Assembly: GCF_028401415.2 (NCBI RefSeq)
Contig: NZ_CP171821.2
Span: 2,294,001-2,358,000 of the forward strand
Origin: Glaciecola sp028401415
GTDB taxonomy: Bacteria > Pseudomonadota > Gammaproteobacteria > Enterobacterales > Alteromonadaceae
Reading direction: 5' to 3'
DNA: 64,000 nucleotides
The number at the start of each line of letters is the position of its first letter. Position 1 is the stretch's first letter. A model generated the notes under the pieces. The model did no database searches. It saw only the letters and a list, made by a program, of their open reading frames with translations, and was not told where the DNA came from. Below, one piece after another: positions 9,161 through 18,581 of this stretch. The translations under genes and the position numbers were made by a program.

Positions 9161-9657
9161 CTATTGGCTATGTTGCATAAGTGAGCAGGTTTGCTGATAG
9201 GTTTTCTGAATAACAAATGCATCTGAGCTAGCTCTGTGTCGCACAAGCCCACATTCGCTAATGACTTTTGTTTTAGCATCGTCCCAGATGGCAAATTGAG
9301 ACTCTGTCATCACCATCTCGATAGAGGACAATTTAAAGGCCATATGCACTTTGCATTCTGAAAAGAGCTTTATCACCCAAGTATAATCTACAACCCAGGC
9401 ATCTGAATAAAGCGTTTGACCGTTGGCGAATTCGTTTAAAGCAACGCAAACCTCTACTGGGTCGTCGCCATGCGTGGCCAGGATCTCAGGGCTAATGCCG
9501 TGGATAGATTGTGCTTGGGCATCCCAGTGAGTCCAATGCGGAAGAGGTTTAATCAAACGGCAGAACTTTGCACCATTAGGAAGCACTACACCAATCTCAA
9601 TTGGATAGCTTTGTGCGCCGAAGCCAGAAGCCTCTACATCAATAATACTAATGACAT
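9161..9657 (-). CDS. 3'-5' exonuclease-like protein (DEDD fold), 5' end damaged or with a non-standard start
   Basis: The frame encodes a probable exonuclease-fold protein. The DEDD signature ...SIIDVEASGFGAQSYPIEIG lies at about 9592-9652, followed by an HGISPE motif and a C-terminal HRASSDA (the DEDD Asp position). The longest frame with a usual start is only 141 codons from a GTG at 9586 and would omit the DxE catalytic motif. The frame is open back to a stop at 9674, but no ATG, GTG or TTG occurs upstream of 9586. An ATG at 9657 is one base out of phase. A one-base frameshift just after the true start is the simplest reading; an AUU-type start is the alternative. A single-base sequencing error would also explain it. 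Confidence 0.55.
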
Positions 9658-9724
9658 CTAGATGTTTGATAGCTTAACAACTGGTGAAAAAACATATCAT
9701 CCAGTTTAGACGCGTTTACAACAG

Positions 9725-10072
9725 TTACAAGTTCGCCTGTGCATTTATGTTAGAGCTATACTGATAGGCAATTGCAATTAGATTCCAAATTAAGCCCGCA
9801 GCCAATAAGACTGGTTTGGATTTACTTAAGTGAATTTTCTCCTCCAGAATGACAAAAATATACGCGATAACGAAAATCGCTAACGCAGCATATCCGAACA
9901 AAGAACTTGTCAAACTTAGCGGCATGTTCTCGCTACTATCTGCCAGTGGGGAAGCTGACACAGCCAACGAGAAACCAAGTAAAGTGGAGGCAAGCAGCGC
10001 TTGTTTGAGGATAGATAAATAGGTCAAGCGTATGGGTGTTCTTATGGGCGTCCTGTTGCTAGGGCTCAGCAT
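9725..10072 (-). pseudogene. NhaD-type Na+/H+ antiporter, N-terminal remnant
   Basis: 115 codons: a signal-like hydrophobic segment ending near ASP at residue 42, then FGYAALAIFVIAYIFVILEEKIHLSKSKPV, which matches the first transmembrane and loop region of NhaD antiporters (the EE..HL.KSKPVL pattern). Full NhaD proteins are about 400-600 residues with many helices. This frame stops 20 residues after the KSKPV motif, and no continuing frame is visible before the exonuclease gene. I read it as a truncated gene that probably cannot transport ions. A short independent membrane protein is the alternative. Confidence 0.6.
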
Positions 10073-10312
10073 TTAAAAGTTACTGTAAGGGGTTTACGTA
10101 TTAGGCAGCGCTCAGAAAAGCGCTAAAGATAGATAGAATTTGTGTGGCGCGTTATAAGACTTTAGTATCGTAGCGAATTATTACCACTTCGACCTAAGCG
10201 AATGCCTAGGATATACTTGGGATAAAGCGCAATATTGATATGATGCATTTCGAATATAATGATGCATTAGAAGCATCAAAAAGCACCAACTTAGCGAGTA
10301 AAGACGAAAGCT

Positions 10313-10759
10313 ATGCCCAACAATAAATTTGTTGACCCGCGCCTACAAGCAAGGGAGCAACTTTTTCAGCAGCTTCATTTAAGCACATTTGAAACGATGG
10401 GCTATGCGAGGGCGGTTCAACAACAAGTTGAAGAAACGGGCTATGATATTGAGCCTGACAACAGCGATTATCAACAGCTGTTGCGCGATTATCAAGTCAC
10501 GAAAAATCTAGCGCCTTTGAGTGAATCTCACCTTGAAGCCTTGTGCGAAGAAACCGACGCCAAACTTAAGCTCAAAAATCAGGCCCATGCAAATTACGCA
10601 CAGTTATGTGCAGCAGCCAGCAGCGCGCTAAATCACTGGCGTATACTCTCAGAAATTCCCGCAGACCTGCGAGAAGTTGATGAAGTCACTAAGGCACTTA
10701 AAGAGAAGTTTCAGCAACACATGGATACTTGGGAATACATTCTGTCTGACCTAGACTAA
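10313..10759 (+). CDS. hypothetical protein, acidic and helical
   Basis: 148-residue soluble protein, rich in Gln, Glu and Leu and predicted mostly helical; no membrane segment or signal. I do not recognise the family. It begins MPNNKFVDPRLQAREQL and ends with an amphipathic stretch. It stands alone on the plus strand, followed by a shared hairpin between it and the convergent DoxX gene. Upstream (10073-10312) I see only an AT-rich promoter-like region. Confidence 0.7.
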   Translation: MPNNKFVDPRLQAREQLFQQLHLSTFETMGYARAVQQQVEETGYDIEPDNSDYQQLLRDYQVTKNLAPLSESHLEALCEETDAKLKLKNQAHANYAQLCAAASSALNHWRILSEIPADLREVDEVTKALKEKFQQHMDTWEYILSDLD

Positions 10760-10777
10760 GATAATGTGTGCATAAGC

Positions 10778-10811
10778 AAAAAGGCGACTGCAAAATGAGC
10801 AATCGCCTTTA
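10778..10811. terminator. bidirectional terminator between convergent genes
   Basis: The inverted repeat AAAGGCGA / TCGCCTTT encloses about 15 bases and is flanked by A- and T-runs. It sits between the stop codons of the convergent hypothetical gene and the DoxX gene. Confidence 0.65.
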
Positions 10812-10844
10812 CATTTAACCATCCTATTTTATCAATACATGCAT

Positions 10845-11330
10845 CTATGCCGAGGCATTCGCGCGAGCGTGGCTAGTAGTGGTTTTTGAGGCAAGCGCTT
10901 TTGCGATAACAGAGTCTACAGCGAATTTTCCCGCGCCTGACACAAACAAAGAAAGCGACATAGCCATTAACGATAGTGCAAATGCATAACCGTTATTAGC
11001 CATAAACAAACCATTTGGCAAATGCACTGTGACAATGGCTACCAGCATAGTAATAGCGAGCACCAATGCGGTTGGACGCGTGAGTAAGCCTGCAATTAAT
11101 AACAAACCGCCAAAGAATTCTGCGCTTCCAGCCATCAATGCCATTAAGTAGCCGGGCTCTAATCCAAGAGAAGACATAAACTGTCCCGTTCCCTCAAGCC
11201 CATAACCTCCAAACCAAGCGAACAGTTTTTGTGAGCCGTATGCGGTAAAAATAATCCCAGCAACTAATCGCAGTGCAAGCGGAGCGATAGACGTGTTTTT
11301 GTTAAATGCTAAAGTTAGTAATGTGTTCAT
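10845..11330 (-). CDS. DoxX family membrane protein
   Basis: 161-residue protein with four hydrophobic helices and the DoxX signature at the first helix (LALRLVAGIIFTAYGSQKLF) followed by GSAEFFGGLLLIAGLLTRPTA. DoxX-like proteins are integral membrane oxidoreductase-associated proteins of poorly defined role. I chose the second ATG (11330) because GAGGA lies about 8 bases before it; six residues upstream is an in-frame ATG without a good ribosome site. Monocistronic, converging on the gene at 10313. Confidence 0.85.
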   Translation of the reverse strand: MNTLLTLAFNKNTSIAPLALRLVAGIIFTAYGSQKLFAWFGGYGLEGTGQFMSSLGLEPGYLMALMAGSAEFFGGLLLIAGLLTRPTALVLAITMLVAIVTVHLPNGLFMANNGYAFALSLMAMSLSLFVSGAGKFAVDSVIAKALASKTTTSHARANASA

Positions 11331-11438
11331 TTTCGTATCCTCATTCATCGGGTGTTTGTAAATGCTTATTGCTAAGCGATGAACACACTATACATTCAAA
11401 ATTGGGAATGAAAATGTCAAAAAATTGCGCTTTTCTTT

Positions 11439-12518
11439 CTATTTTTTAGAACTATTGCCAGTGTTTTGATCGTTATATTCGCTCACTATGCGTTTTTCGC
11501 GGCGTCGCCACATAACTTTGGCCAATTGCTTCATACTCACGGTGGTGTCTTGCTCATCGACAATCTCTACGCCAAGCAGGCTTTCTAACAAATCTTCCAA
11601 AGTCAGTATTCCCTCAAGACCGCCATATTCATCTACCACAAGTAAAACGTGAACCCTTGAATTGACGAAGTGGTCAAATGTAGCAGCAAGAGGCATATCC
11701 CCCAACAGCGTGACCATCGACTTAACGTAATCTGAAAGCGGTTTGTCACCCTCACCATTTGCGGCAGCAATTAAAATATCGGTGCGCATGACATAGCCTG
11801 TGATTTGTTCACTATGATCGTTTTCGTAAACAGGAATACGTGAAAACGGATTATTTTGGTGCTCAGACACAAAGTCTGACACCTTAGTATGATCCGGTAA
11901 TGAGAAAACTACCGTGCGATGTGTCATCGCATCCTTAATTTTAAGCTCGTGTAAACTTAAAAGATTTTGTAAGAAATTCGCCTCTTGCTGCGCAAGCTGC
12001 CCTTCTTTACCTGATAGCTCTGCCATAGCCAGCAATTCGCTTCTGCTTAATCCTTTTAGCGGGCTGTCTTCAGTGAAGCCGCTGGTCAACTTTTGCGACA
12101 TCTTTACAAAAGGGTAAAGCGCAATAATGAGATACTTTAAAAAGTAGGCGGTTACCGGAGCGAGCGGTCGCCAAAAGGTCGCACCAAGGGTTTTTGGAAT
12201 AATTTCAGAAAACACCAATATCAACAGCGTTAACACCGCAGATATAAGACCTAAGTAAGCATCGCCGAATACTTTAGCGGCTTGCGCCCCAGCCCCTGCA
12301 GCGCCCATGGTATGAGCAATAGTGTTTAAGGTCAGGATTGCCGCAAGCGGCTTATTAATATCGGTGGTAAGGCTTGAAAGAAGCTTTCCAGATGGCCTGC
12401 CCTCTTTTTCTAGCAAGGATATGTAGGCCTGAGAAACACTTAAGATGACCGCTTCTGCAATGGAACACAAGAACGAGAAGCCCAAGGCAATAAACACGTA
12501 AATTAACAGCAGTATCAT
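11439..12518 (-). CDS. CNNM-domain / CBS-pair membrane protein (HlyC/CorC superfamily)
   Basis: 359-residue inner-membrane protein. The N-terminal CNNM (DUF21) domain covers about residues 1-175 with four hydrophobic segments and the conserved FSEIIPKTLGA motif. Two CBS motifs follow (MTHRTVVFSLPDH at about 196, and the VVDEYGGLEGILTLEDLLE segment at about 300). The C-terminal transporter-associated domain found in longer CorC/YtfL members is absent. Members act in Mg2+/Co2+ efflux or membrane homeostasis, and the exact ion here is unknown. Confidence 0.85.
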   Translation of the reverse strand: MILLLIYVFIALGFSFLCSIAEAVILSVSQAYISLLEKEGRPSGKLLSSLTTDINKPLAAILTLNTIAHTMGAAGAGAQAAKVFGDAYLGLISAVLTLLILVFSEIIPKTLGATFWRPLAPVTAYFLKYLIIALYPFVKMSQKLTSGFTEDSPLKGLSRSELLAMAELSGKEGQLAQQEANFLQNLLSLHELKIKDAMTHRTVVFSLPDHTKVSDFVSEHQNNPFSRIPVYENDHSEQITGYVMRTDILIAAANGEGDKPLSDYVKSMVTLLGDMPLAATFDHFVNSRVHVLLVVDEYGGLEGILTLEDLLESLLGVEIVDEQDTTVSMKQLAKVMWRRREKRIVSEYNDQNTGNSSKK

Positions 12519-12645
12519 TAAGCGCGACTCTCGTTATATGGGTGGCGATAGCGTTAACGCTTGTGTTTTTTTGCGGTCAAGCAATCATGTTCTTGCGCAA
12601 CACCAGCGTAATAAGCTTAAGTGTAGCATGTGTATGCAATTGGGC

Positions 12646-12828
12646 TCAAAGCTTTGGCCGCCTCATATAAAAATAAAGTATGACGCTTGCTACCAAGGTC
12701 ATGATTAGCACGTCAGCGCTTATGTTGAAATTGAAACTGAAATAACTGGGATCAATGAAATCCAATAAAACGACCGTGTAAGTGATCGCCAAAATCGCAA
12801 AAAAGAGGCGAAACAAAATTTGAGACAT
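12646..12828 (-). CDS. small membrane protein (about 60 aa)
   Basis: Two hydrophobic helices (residues about 4-24 and 35-55) and a basic C-terminus YMRRPKL. The frame extends upstream to 12960, but that part (residues 1-44 of the longer frame) is not hydrophobic and reads like non-coding sequence. The internal ATG at 12828 starts directly before the first helix. Family not recognised. Short length and a weak ribosome site lower confidence. Confidence 0.5.
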   Translation of the reverse strand: MSQILFRLFFAILAITYTVVLLDFIDPSYFSFNFNISADVLIMTLVASVILYFYMRRPKL

Positions 12829-13116
12829 TTGCACGTGACTACCTTTATTTTTATTATTCGGCCGCGTTAGCGGACATGTTGTTGCCGGTGCGAGTAAGGA
12901 CAAAGGGGCGCTCAATTTAGCGCCTAAAAATTCTGACGCAAGAGTTTGCGTCAAGTTCAAACTAATTTCAGTCAGCTGGCAGCGCCATAAATTTATATAA
13001 GCTTGAACTTAATTTAGTAATTTCACCTTAAGGTATTATTTGTTAGCGTTTAAGTAACGATAGGGACGGTATACAGTGTTGTTACCACCATATTAAAACG
13101 GACAAAAAGGCGCAAA

Positions 13117-14097
13117 ATGAAATATACAGCTAGCCACCTAAAACACACTCTTACTCTCGTTTTGTATTGCCTCACTATTTTTGCTTTAAGTGCGTGCTCA
13201 GACGCAGACAGAAGCACAAGCGCATCAGATGCACCAGACAATGATGTACCAAAAGTAGGTTTGGTCATGAAATCACTGGCGAATGAGTTCTTTGTCAATA
13301 TGTCTGAACAAGCAAAAGCCCATCAGAATGAAAACCAAGCCCAGTACTCACTGTTGGTTAATGGTACAAAAAACGAAAGCGACCTGGCGCAGCAGGTTGC
13401 CTTAATCGACCAGATGATCGCTTCAGGCATGGATGCAATCGTACTGGCACCCGCAGATTCTAAGGCCGTTATTCCAGCCGTAGTGCGCGCACTCAAAGCC
13501 GGTCTAGTAGTTGTGAATATAGATAACAAGCTAGACGAAAGCGCACTGACTGATTTTGGCGTTACTGTTCCCTTTGTTGGGCCTGACAATGAGAAAGGCG
13601 CATATATGGCAGGCCAACTAGCAAGCGAGCAACTTCAAAGCGGTGATGCGGTTATTGTACTAGAAGGCATTCCATCAGCCGTTAACTCCACCCAGCGTCG
13701 GGACGGCTTTATGCGCGCCATTAACGAAAAGGGCCTTGAAGTAGTTGCCCTGCAAAGTGCTGACTGGGAACAGACGAAGGCTGCACAGGTCACATCATCC
13801 TTACTGATACAACACCCCGATACAAAAGCCATTTTTGCGGCTAATGACAACATGGCACTTGGTGCGCTTGCTGCTGTTAAACGGGCTAATTTGAGCCAAG
13901 CTCCCATTATTGTTGGCTTTGATAATATAAAGGCAATAGCACCGCATATTGCCAGCGGCGACGTGTTAGCCACTGTAGATCAGTTTGGCGGTCAATTGGC
14001 AGTTTTTGGTATAGAAAAGGCGCTCAGTGCACTTGCGGGAGAGCCACTTGACGACCTTACTGAAACGCCATTGGAATTGATAACAAAAGAGCTTTAA
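13117..14097 (+). CDS. sugar ABC transporter substrate-binding lipoprotein (RbsB-like)
   Basis: 326-residue periplasmic binding protein, type I (LacI-like) fold. The signal peptide ends in a lipobox FALSAC at about residue 27, so it is anchored by a lipidated Cys. The mature start PKVGLVMKSLANEFF and the PADSKAVIPAVVRA, GPDNEKGAYMAGQL and FAANDNMALGAL blocks are the usual ribose/galactose-binding-protein landmarks. The N/D-containing pocket motifs are present, but the exact sugar cannot be read. First gene of an operon with the ATPase and permease downstream. AAAAAGG precedes the start. Confidence 0.88.
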   Translation: MKYTASHLKHTLTLVLYCLTIFALSACSDADRSTSASDAPDNDVPKVGLVMKSLANEFFVNMSEQAKAHQNENQAQYSLLVNGTKNESDLAQQVALIDQMIASGMDAIVLAPADSKAVIPAVVRALKAGLVVVNIDNKLDESALTDFGVTVPFVGPDNEKGAYMAGQLASEQLQSGDAVIVLEGIPSAVNSTQRRDGFMRAINEKGLEVVALQSADWEQTKAAQVTSSLLIQHPDTKAIFAANDNMALGALAAVKRANLSQAPIIVGFDNIKAIAPHIASGDVLATVDQFGGQLAVFGIEKALSALAGEPLDDLTETPLELITKEL

Positions 14098-14152
14098 GTT
14101 AGTTATCCGTGTTAATTCCGGCAAGTTCAACTAGCGTTGTTAAGGATAAGGT

Positions 14153-15703
14153 TTGATAAAGCACAATCAACCTCGCCTCACCATAGAAAATCTCCATAAG
14201 GCCTTTAACGTGCCAGTTTTAAGGGGTGTCGATTTAAAAATTGCACCGGGTGAAATATGCGCGTTAGTAGGGGAAAATGGTGCTGGGAAATCCACACTCA
14301 TTAATCTTCTGTGCGGTCTTTTACCAAAAGATGACGGCGTATTGCTTATCGACAACATTGCCTATACGCCCAAGAATGTGACAGATGCTATGGAAAACGG
14401 CGTATCCGTTGCCCTGCAAGAGCTCAGTTTAATTGAAAATCTAAATCTTGCAGAAAATATCTTTTTGCGCAAACTGCCGCAATCGGCCAGCCTCATAGAC
14501 CGCGAACTTATGCACGCCAAAGCCCGTCAACTCTTAGACGACTTCGGTCTTCACAATTGTGATACCTATGAAAAAGTAGAGCGTTTGTCGTTAGCACAAA
14601 AGCAGCTTTTAGAGCTTTGCAAAGCCTTAAGTGAAGGCGCGAAGTTGCTTATTCTCGACGAGCCAACCGCCGCACTCAGCCAACAGCAAAGCGATATTTT
14701 GCATACACACATGCATCGTCTTGCTGAAGGTGGTATGAGTATTCTTTACGTGAGCCACCGCCTTGAAGATGTGCTCAGCCATTGCGACACCGTCGCTGTG
14801 CTAACGGACGGAGCATTAGTGCAAACGGCCCGTGCTAAAGACTGCAGCGTTAAGCAATTAATAAAGTGGATGTCTAAGGGGATTCTTCAAAATCCAAAAC
14901 GTGAACGAATACAAACCACCACGCTGGAAAAACCACCCGTTGTGTTACGCGCAGATTCATGCACAACTACCAACCTCCCCTTTGCGATAAACATTGAGCT
15001 TAAGCAAGGGGAGATTCTTGGCGTTGCAGGCCTTGCCGGCGCTGGACGAACAGAATTACTAGAAGCACTGTTTGGAATCACGCCATGCCTGAGCGGCGGC
15101 GTCTATCGAACACTGAAAACAGTTGCTATGGAGCCGGGCAAGGGCATAAAAATAAGAAACAGTACTCATGCGGTATCGCTGAACATCGGTATGTTGTCTG
15201 AGGATCGAAAAGCATTGGGGATATTTGGAGAACAATCTTTGGACTTCAATGCGAGCATTGCAAAGCTCAAGCGCGCGACTAAAGGATTTTATTTATCGCA
15301 GTCTAAAATTAACGGACTCGCTAATGCGCTTTTTGATTCACTGTCAGTTAAATATGATGCACTGTCACAGTCAATTGAAGAGCTAAGCGGTGGCAATCAA
15401 CAAAAAATCTTATTGGCTCGATTGCTCTTTGCACAAACGAACGTCTTTCTCTTAGATGAGCCCACCCGCGGTGTTGACGTGAATACCAAAGCACTTATCT
15501 ACGATAAATTGAAATCGCTAAAAGAAGAGGGGGCAAGCTGTATAGTGGCCTCAAGCGAAATAGAAGAACTATTTAAATTGAGCGATCGCATTATTGTAAT
15601 GGCTTCAAAACGCATTGTAGGGGAGCTAATGCCCTCCCAGTTCAGCAATGCAAATGTACTGAATCTTGCATTCAGCGACCACAAAAACGCAGAGCTCGCT
15701 TGA
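14153..15703 (+). CDS. sugar ABC transporter ATP-binding protein, duplicated ABC domains (RbsA/MglA-like)
   Basis: 516-residue fused double ATPase. The first domain has Walker A GENGAGKST, signature LSLAQKQLL and Walker B LLILDEPTAA. In the second domain the P-loop is degenerate (GLAGAGRTE), the signature is ELSGGNQQK and Walker B is VFLLDEPTRG. This asymmetry is normal for the carbohydrate uptake CUT2 family. Start is a TTG with AAGGATAAGG just upstream. It sits between the binding protein and the permease, so the three form a complete CUT2 importer. Confidence 0.9.
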   Translation: MIKHNQPRLTIENLHKAFNVPVLRGVDLKIAPGEICALVGENGAGKSTLINLLCGLLPKDDGVLLIDNIAYTPKNVTDAMENGVSVALQELSLIENLNLAENIFLRKLPQSASLIDRELMHAKARQLLDDFGLHNCDTYEKVERLSLAQKQLLELCKALSEGAKLLILDEPTAALSQQQSDILHTHMHRLAEGGMSILYVSHRLEDVLSHCDTVAVLTDGALVQTARAKDCSVKQLIKWMSKGILQNPKRERIQTTTLEKPPVVLRADSCTTTNLPFAINIELKQGEILGVAGLAGAGRTELLEALFGITPCLSGGVYRTLKTVAMEPGKGIKIRNSTHAVSLNIGMLSEDRKALGIFGEQSLDFNASIAKLKRATKGFYLSQSKINGLANALFDSLSVKYDALSQSIEELSGGNQQKILLARLLFAQTNVFLLDEPTRGVDVNTKALIYDKLKSLKEEGASCIVASSEIEELFKLSDRIIVMASKRIVGELMPSQFSNANVLNLAFSDHKNAELA

Positions 15704-15744
15704 AAAGATGATGTACGCAGCTCAATGGATGACGGACAACTAAT

Positions 15745-16668
15745 ATGCAGTTTGTAAAAAACTATTTTTTAATCATTGTGCTAGTACTTTTAGTGCTGTT
15801 TTTCTCTTTGCAAACTAACAATTTCTTCTCGCTTATCACACTCTCAACAATATTAAGTCAATTACCAGCGCTAACATTTGTAGCGGTTGGCATGACGCTA
15901 GTGTTGATAGTGGGAGGAATTGATTTATCAGTCGGCTCTTTAATGGCGCTTTGTAGCGCTGTTATCGGAATTCTGATTGTTCAATCTGGTTTATCGTTTA
16001 CCCTCGCTATTTTCTGTGGGTTAAGTTTAGTGTGCATCGTAGGTGCAGCCAGCGGGTATTTGTCGTCTTATTTAAAACTCCCGTCGTTTATTGTCACACT
16101 AGGCGTACTGGAGGCAGCAAGAGGCTTAGCCTATGTCATATCCGACTCGCAAACGATGTATGTGGGTGCAAGTGTGCAGGGATTAACAGATCCCATTGAT
16201 GGCATAGGTATATCGATAATGATGCTATTGGCATTCGCTGTTGTGATAGTGGCTCACGGTATGTTGAATTACACCGTATTTGGCAGGCAATTAATCGCTA
16301 TTGGCTCTAACAAGAAGGCGGCTTTAATGAGCGGAATAACGCCTGACCCTCGCGTGTTAGTTGTATTTGTGATATCAGCCTCGCTCGCAGGCTTAGCCGG
16401 TCTTGCTAATTTAAGCTATTTAGGCTCAAGCGATCCTAACGCAGGAATTGGTCTGGAGTTATCGGCCATCGCTGCAGCGGTGATTGGTGGCACAAGCTTG
16501 ATGGGTGGACGCGGCACGGTGCTAGGTACATTCATAGGCGTGCTAATTATCGCAGTTCTCGACAGTGGGCTGGCACAAATGGGGATGTCTGAACCCGCTA
16601 AACGCATTATCACCGGCGCAGTGATTGTGATGGCAGTGTTGCTCGATAAGTGGCGCGCCAAGCACTAA
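15745..16668 (+). CDS. sugar ABC transporter permease (RbsC-like)
   Basis: 307-residue inner-membrane permease with about eight to ten hydrophobic helices. Conserved CUT2 permease blocks are present: VGMTLVLIVGGIDLSVGSLMAL, LKLPSFIVTLG, the GRQLIAIGSNKKAALMSGI cytoplasmic coupling loop, and IAAAVIGGTSLMGGRGTVLGT. It forms the membrane pore with the ATPase encoded 41 bases upstream. It ends overlapping by 4 bases the stop of the convergent small gene on the minus strand. Confidence 0.9.
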   Translation: MQFVKNYFLIIVLVLLVLFFSLQTNNFFSLITLSTILSQLPALTFVAVGMTLVLIVGGIDLSVGSLMALCSAVIGILIVQSGLSFTLAIFCGLSLVCIVGAASGYLSSYLKLPSFIVTLGVLEAARGLAYVISDSQTMYVGASVQGLTDPIDGIGISIMMLLAFAVVIVAHGMLNYTVFGRQLIAIGSNKKAALMSGITPDPRVLVVFVISASLAGLAGLANLSYLGSSDPNAGIGLELSAIAAAVIGGTSLMGGRGTVLGTFIGVLIIAVLDSGLAQMGMSEPAKRIITGAVIVMAVLLDKWRAKH

Positions 16669-16979
16669 GGCTCGTGTGAACGCGTGCTTTGAATTACTAG
16701 GTCGTTTTTATCAAATTCGATATTGCATGTAACAATATTGAGGGTAAACAATGAGCTCACATGAATCTTAGAGCCTGTGTCTACTTCAAACTCCTCGTAG
16801 TCTAACAAGTCACCCGTATTAAGCTGGCGAATAACCGAGGCTTTCGCCACACCTTCGGAAAAATTGCCGCACAGATACAATACTTCTTTTCGTGCTGAAT
16901 CAACAAAGATGCCAGAAGCAACTAAGCTTCCAATGATAAGGATAATTACAATAACACGATTAACTAGTGCTAGATTCAT
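16665..16979 (-). CDS. hypothetical membrane-anchored protein
   Basis: 104 residues: one N-terminal hydrophobic helix (about 7-27) and a soluble remainder, probably periplasmic, with two Cys (CGNF at about 37 and VTCNIEF at about 84) that could form a disulfide. Family not recognised. Tail-to-tail with the sugar permease. Confidence 0.6.
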   Translation of the reverse strand: MNLALVNRVIVIILIIGSLVASGIFVDSARKEVLYLCGNFSEGVAKASVIRQLNTGDLLDYEEFEVDTGSKIHVSSLFTLNIVTCNIEFDKNDLVIQSTRSHEP

Positions 16980-17034
16980 AGCGTAATCTACAAATACCTC
17001 TATTTGTTTTCTTGTTTATGACACGATTGATTCA

Positions 17035-17397
17035 TCAAGCACCTTCTTTATCAGACCACACGGCAAACTCATTACCCGTGGGATCAATAAAATGAAAGCG
17101 ACGTCCACCCGGGAAAGAGAAGATATCTTGCGATATTTTGGCGCCGCAAGATTTCACTTTATCACGCGTTTGTTCCAACAAGTCGCTATATAAAACAACT
17201 AGTACGCTGCCATTTTCAGCAAGAGCGGGCTTATCAAACAAGTAAAAGCCACCGTCAATTCCCGCATCTTGAAGCGCGACATACTCTTCACCATAATCGA
17301 CAAATTTCCAAGCAAATGCCTCTGCAAAAAAGCTTTTGGTGACTGCTAAGTTAGTGGAAGGCATTTCGATGTAGTTAATCTTTCCCGTTTGGTCCAT
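17035..17397 (-). CDS. VOC (glyoxalase/bleomycin-resistance fold) family protein
   Basis: 120-residue cytoplasmic protein with the vicinal-oxygen-chelate fold. It opens with INYIEMPSTNLAVTKSFFAEAFAWKF and ends with FHFIDPTGNEFAVWSD, the DPxGN motif being characteristic of the family. Related single-domain VOC proteins are often annotated as glyoxalase-like, but the substrate is not known. It precedes a P-loop kinase gene, 26 bases away, on the same strand. Confidence 0.82.
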   Translation of the reverse strand: MDQTGKINYIEMPSTNLAVTKSFFAEAFAWKFVDYGEEYVALQDAGIDGGFYLFDKPALAENGSVLVVLYSDLLEQTRDKVKSCGAKISQDIFSFPGGRRFHFIDPTGNEFAVWSDKEGA

Positions 17398-17423
17398 GTA
17401 GACTTTTCCTTACTGAGTATTTG

Positions 17424-17927
17424 CTAGTCAGAATATGCGTCGTTGAAGGTAAGCACATGTTTTTTGCCTTCAAATTCATTATATAAGCGTTTATGGGCGT
17501 TGAGCGAGAGCACATCATCTCTATTAGGGTATTGCGCTATCCAATCGCACAGCATCTCTAAATTTGCATCTTGCGCCTGTTTAGAGGCGTATTTGTGTGG
17601 CTCCCATGGGCGGCGTATTGCATTTTCAATACACTGCTCCACTGGCAAATTCATAAATATTAGCTCATTGGCCTTATCAAGCAACAGAGACAGCAAATCG
17701 GCATAACAACCCTCAATCACCCAGTCGTCATGAGCTAGGGTAAACTCTGAAATTGCGTTGTGTGAGTCACCAATACTTTGGCGCGTGGGCGGTTCGCCTG
17801 GTAGCCAAGCAATGGTATCTAAATCCATATGCGCTAGTGCGTGTTTTGAGGCAAGTTGTTTAGCCAAGGTAGATTTGCCAGAGCCCGAATTACCGAACAC
17901 TAATATTCGTTTGTTTTGTGTACTCAT
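17424..17927 (-). CDS. P-loop nucleoside/shikimate-kinase-like ATPase
   Basis: 167 residues with an N-terminal Walker A GNSGSGKSTLAKQLA (about 12-26) followed by MDLDTIAW, which resembles the substrate-binding DxD of adenylate/shikimate-type kinases. The EGCYADLL and LIFMNLPVEQCIENA segments fit the topology kinase/FlaR-like family. No known substrate. Likely cotranscribed with the VOC gene downstream. Confidence 0.75.
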   Translation of the reverse strand: MSTQNKRILVFGNSGSGKSTLAKQLASKHALAHMDLDTIAWLPGEPPTRQSIGDSHNAISEFTLAHDDWVIEGCYADLLSLLLDKANELIFMNLPVEQCIENAIRRPWEPHKYASKQAQDANLEMLCDWIAQYPNRDDVLSLNAHKRLYNEFEGKKHVLTFNDAYSD

Positions 17928-18089
17928 GCTGAACTTGAATTGAAGAAGCCCAACATTACCAAGGCAAAAATAACCATGCTAAGCTCCATTACAATGCACT
18001 TCCCTTTGAAAGACTAAAATCTACTATAGCGAAGCCGACCAGAAATAACGAACAGAATATGGCATAAATTAGCAAGAAGAGTGTTTTGT

Positions 18090-18446
18090 TTAGCCCTGAT
18101 GCTGGCGAAGTTGAGTGACATGCAGTAACTCATCACTTGGGCCCCACAAATAAAACACTTTGCCCCATGTTTCAGATTGAATCTCTGAGATTTTTGTCTT
18201 GTGTTTAGACCGTGAACATAACGCGAATGCTTCATCAATATCAGACACACAAATTTGAAGCATAAAATTGCGAGCCAATTCCTCTTGATAAAACCGTTGA
18301 AGGAAGAGCAAACACTCGCCGTTTTGAAATACAGTCAAATCGTCCGTCACATATTCTGACTCAAACCCAATTTCCGAATAAAAGGCTAACGATCTCTCGT
18401 AGTCTCGACTTGGAACAAATGCCTTAATGTCTATTACGTCCATCAC
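18090..18446 (-). CDS. VOC (glyoxalase-like) family protein
   Basis: 117-118 residues: DIKAFVPSRDYERSLAFYSEIGF opens the VOC fold, and the C-terminal LWGPSDELLHVTQL carries the metal-site region. Two adjacent ATG codons allow a start at 18446 or 18443. It is the second VOC protein in 1.5 kb but is not close to the first in sequence. Function unknown. The space between it and the kinase gene (17928-18089) holds no gene that I can see. Confidence 0.78.
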   Translation of the reverse strand: MMDVIDIKAFVPSRDYERSLAFYSEIGFESEYVTDDLTVFQNGECLLFLQRFYQEELARNFMLQICVSDIDEAFALCSRSKHKTKISEIQSETWGKVFYLWGPSDELLHVTQLRQHQG

Positions 18447-18581
18447 TGCTCCCTGCTTTTATATGTTGCTTGCAAATGGCCTATACAGCCTGCGCAGAAT
18501 GCCATTGTTCTGATTAGTTTTCATGTATCGCAGGTAATATGCAATAACAAATATAAAAGTAGGGAGAACTAATAAGGAATA

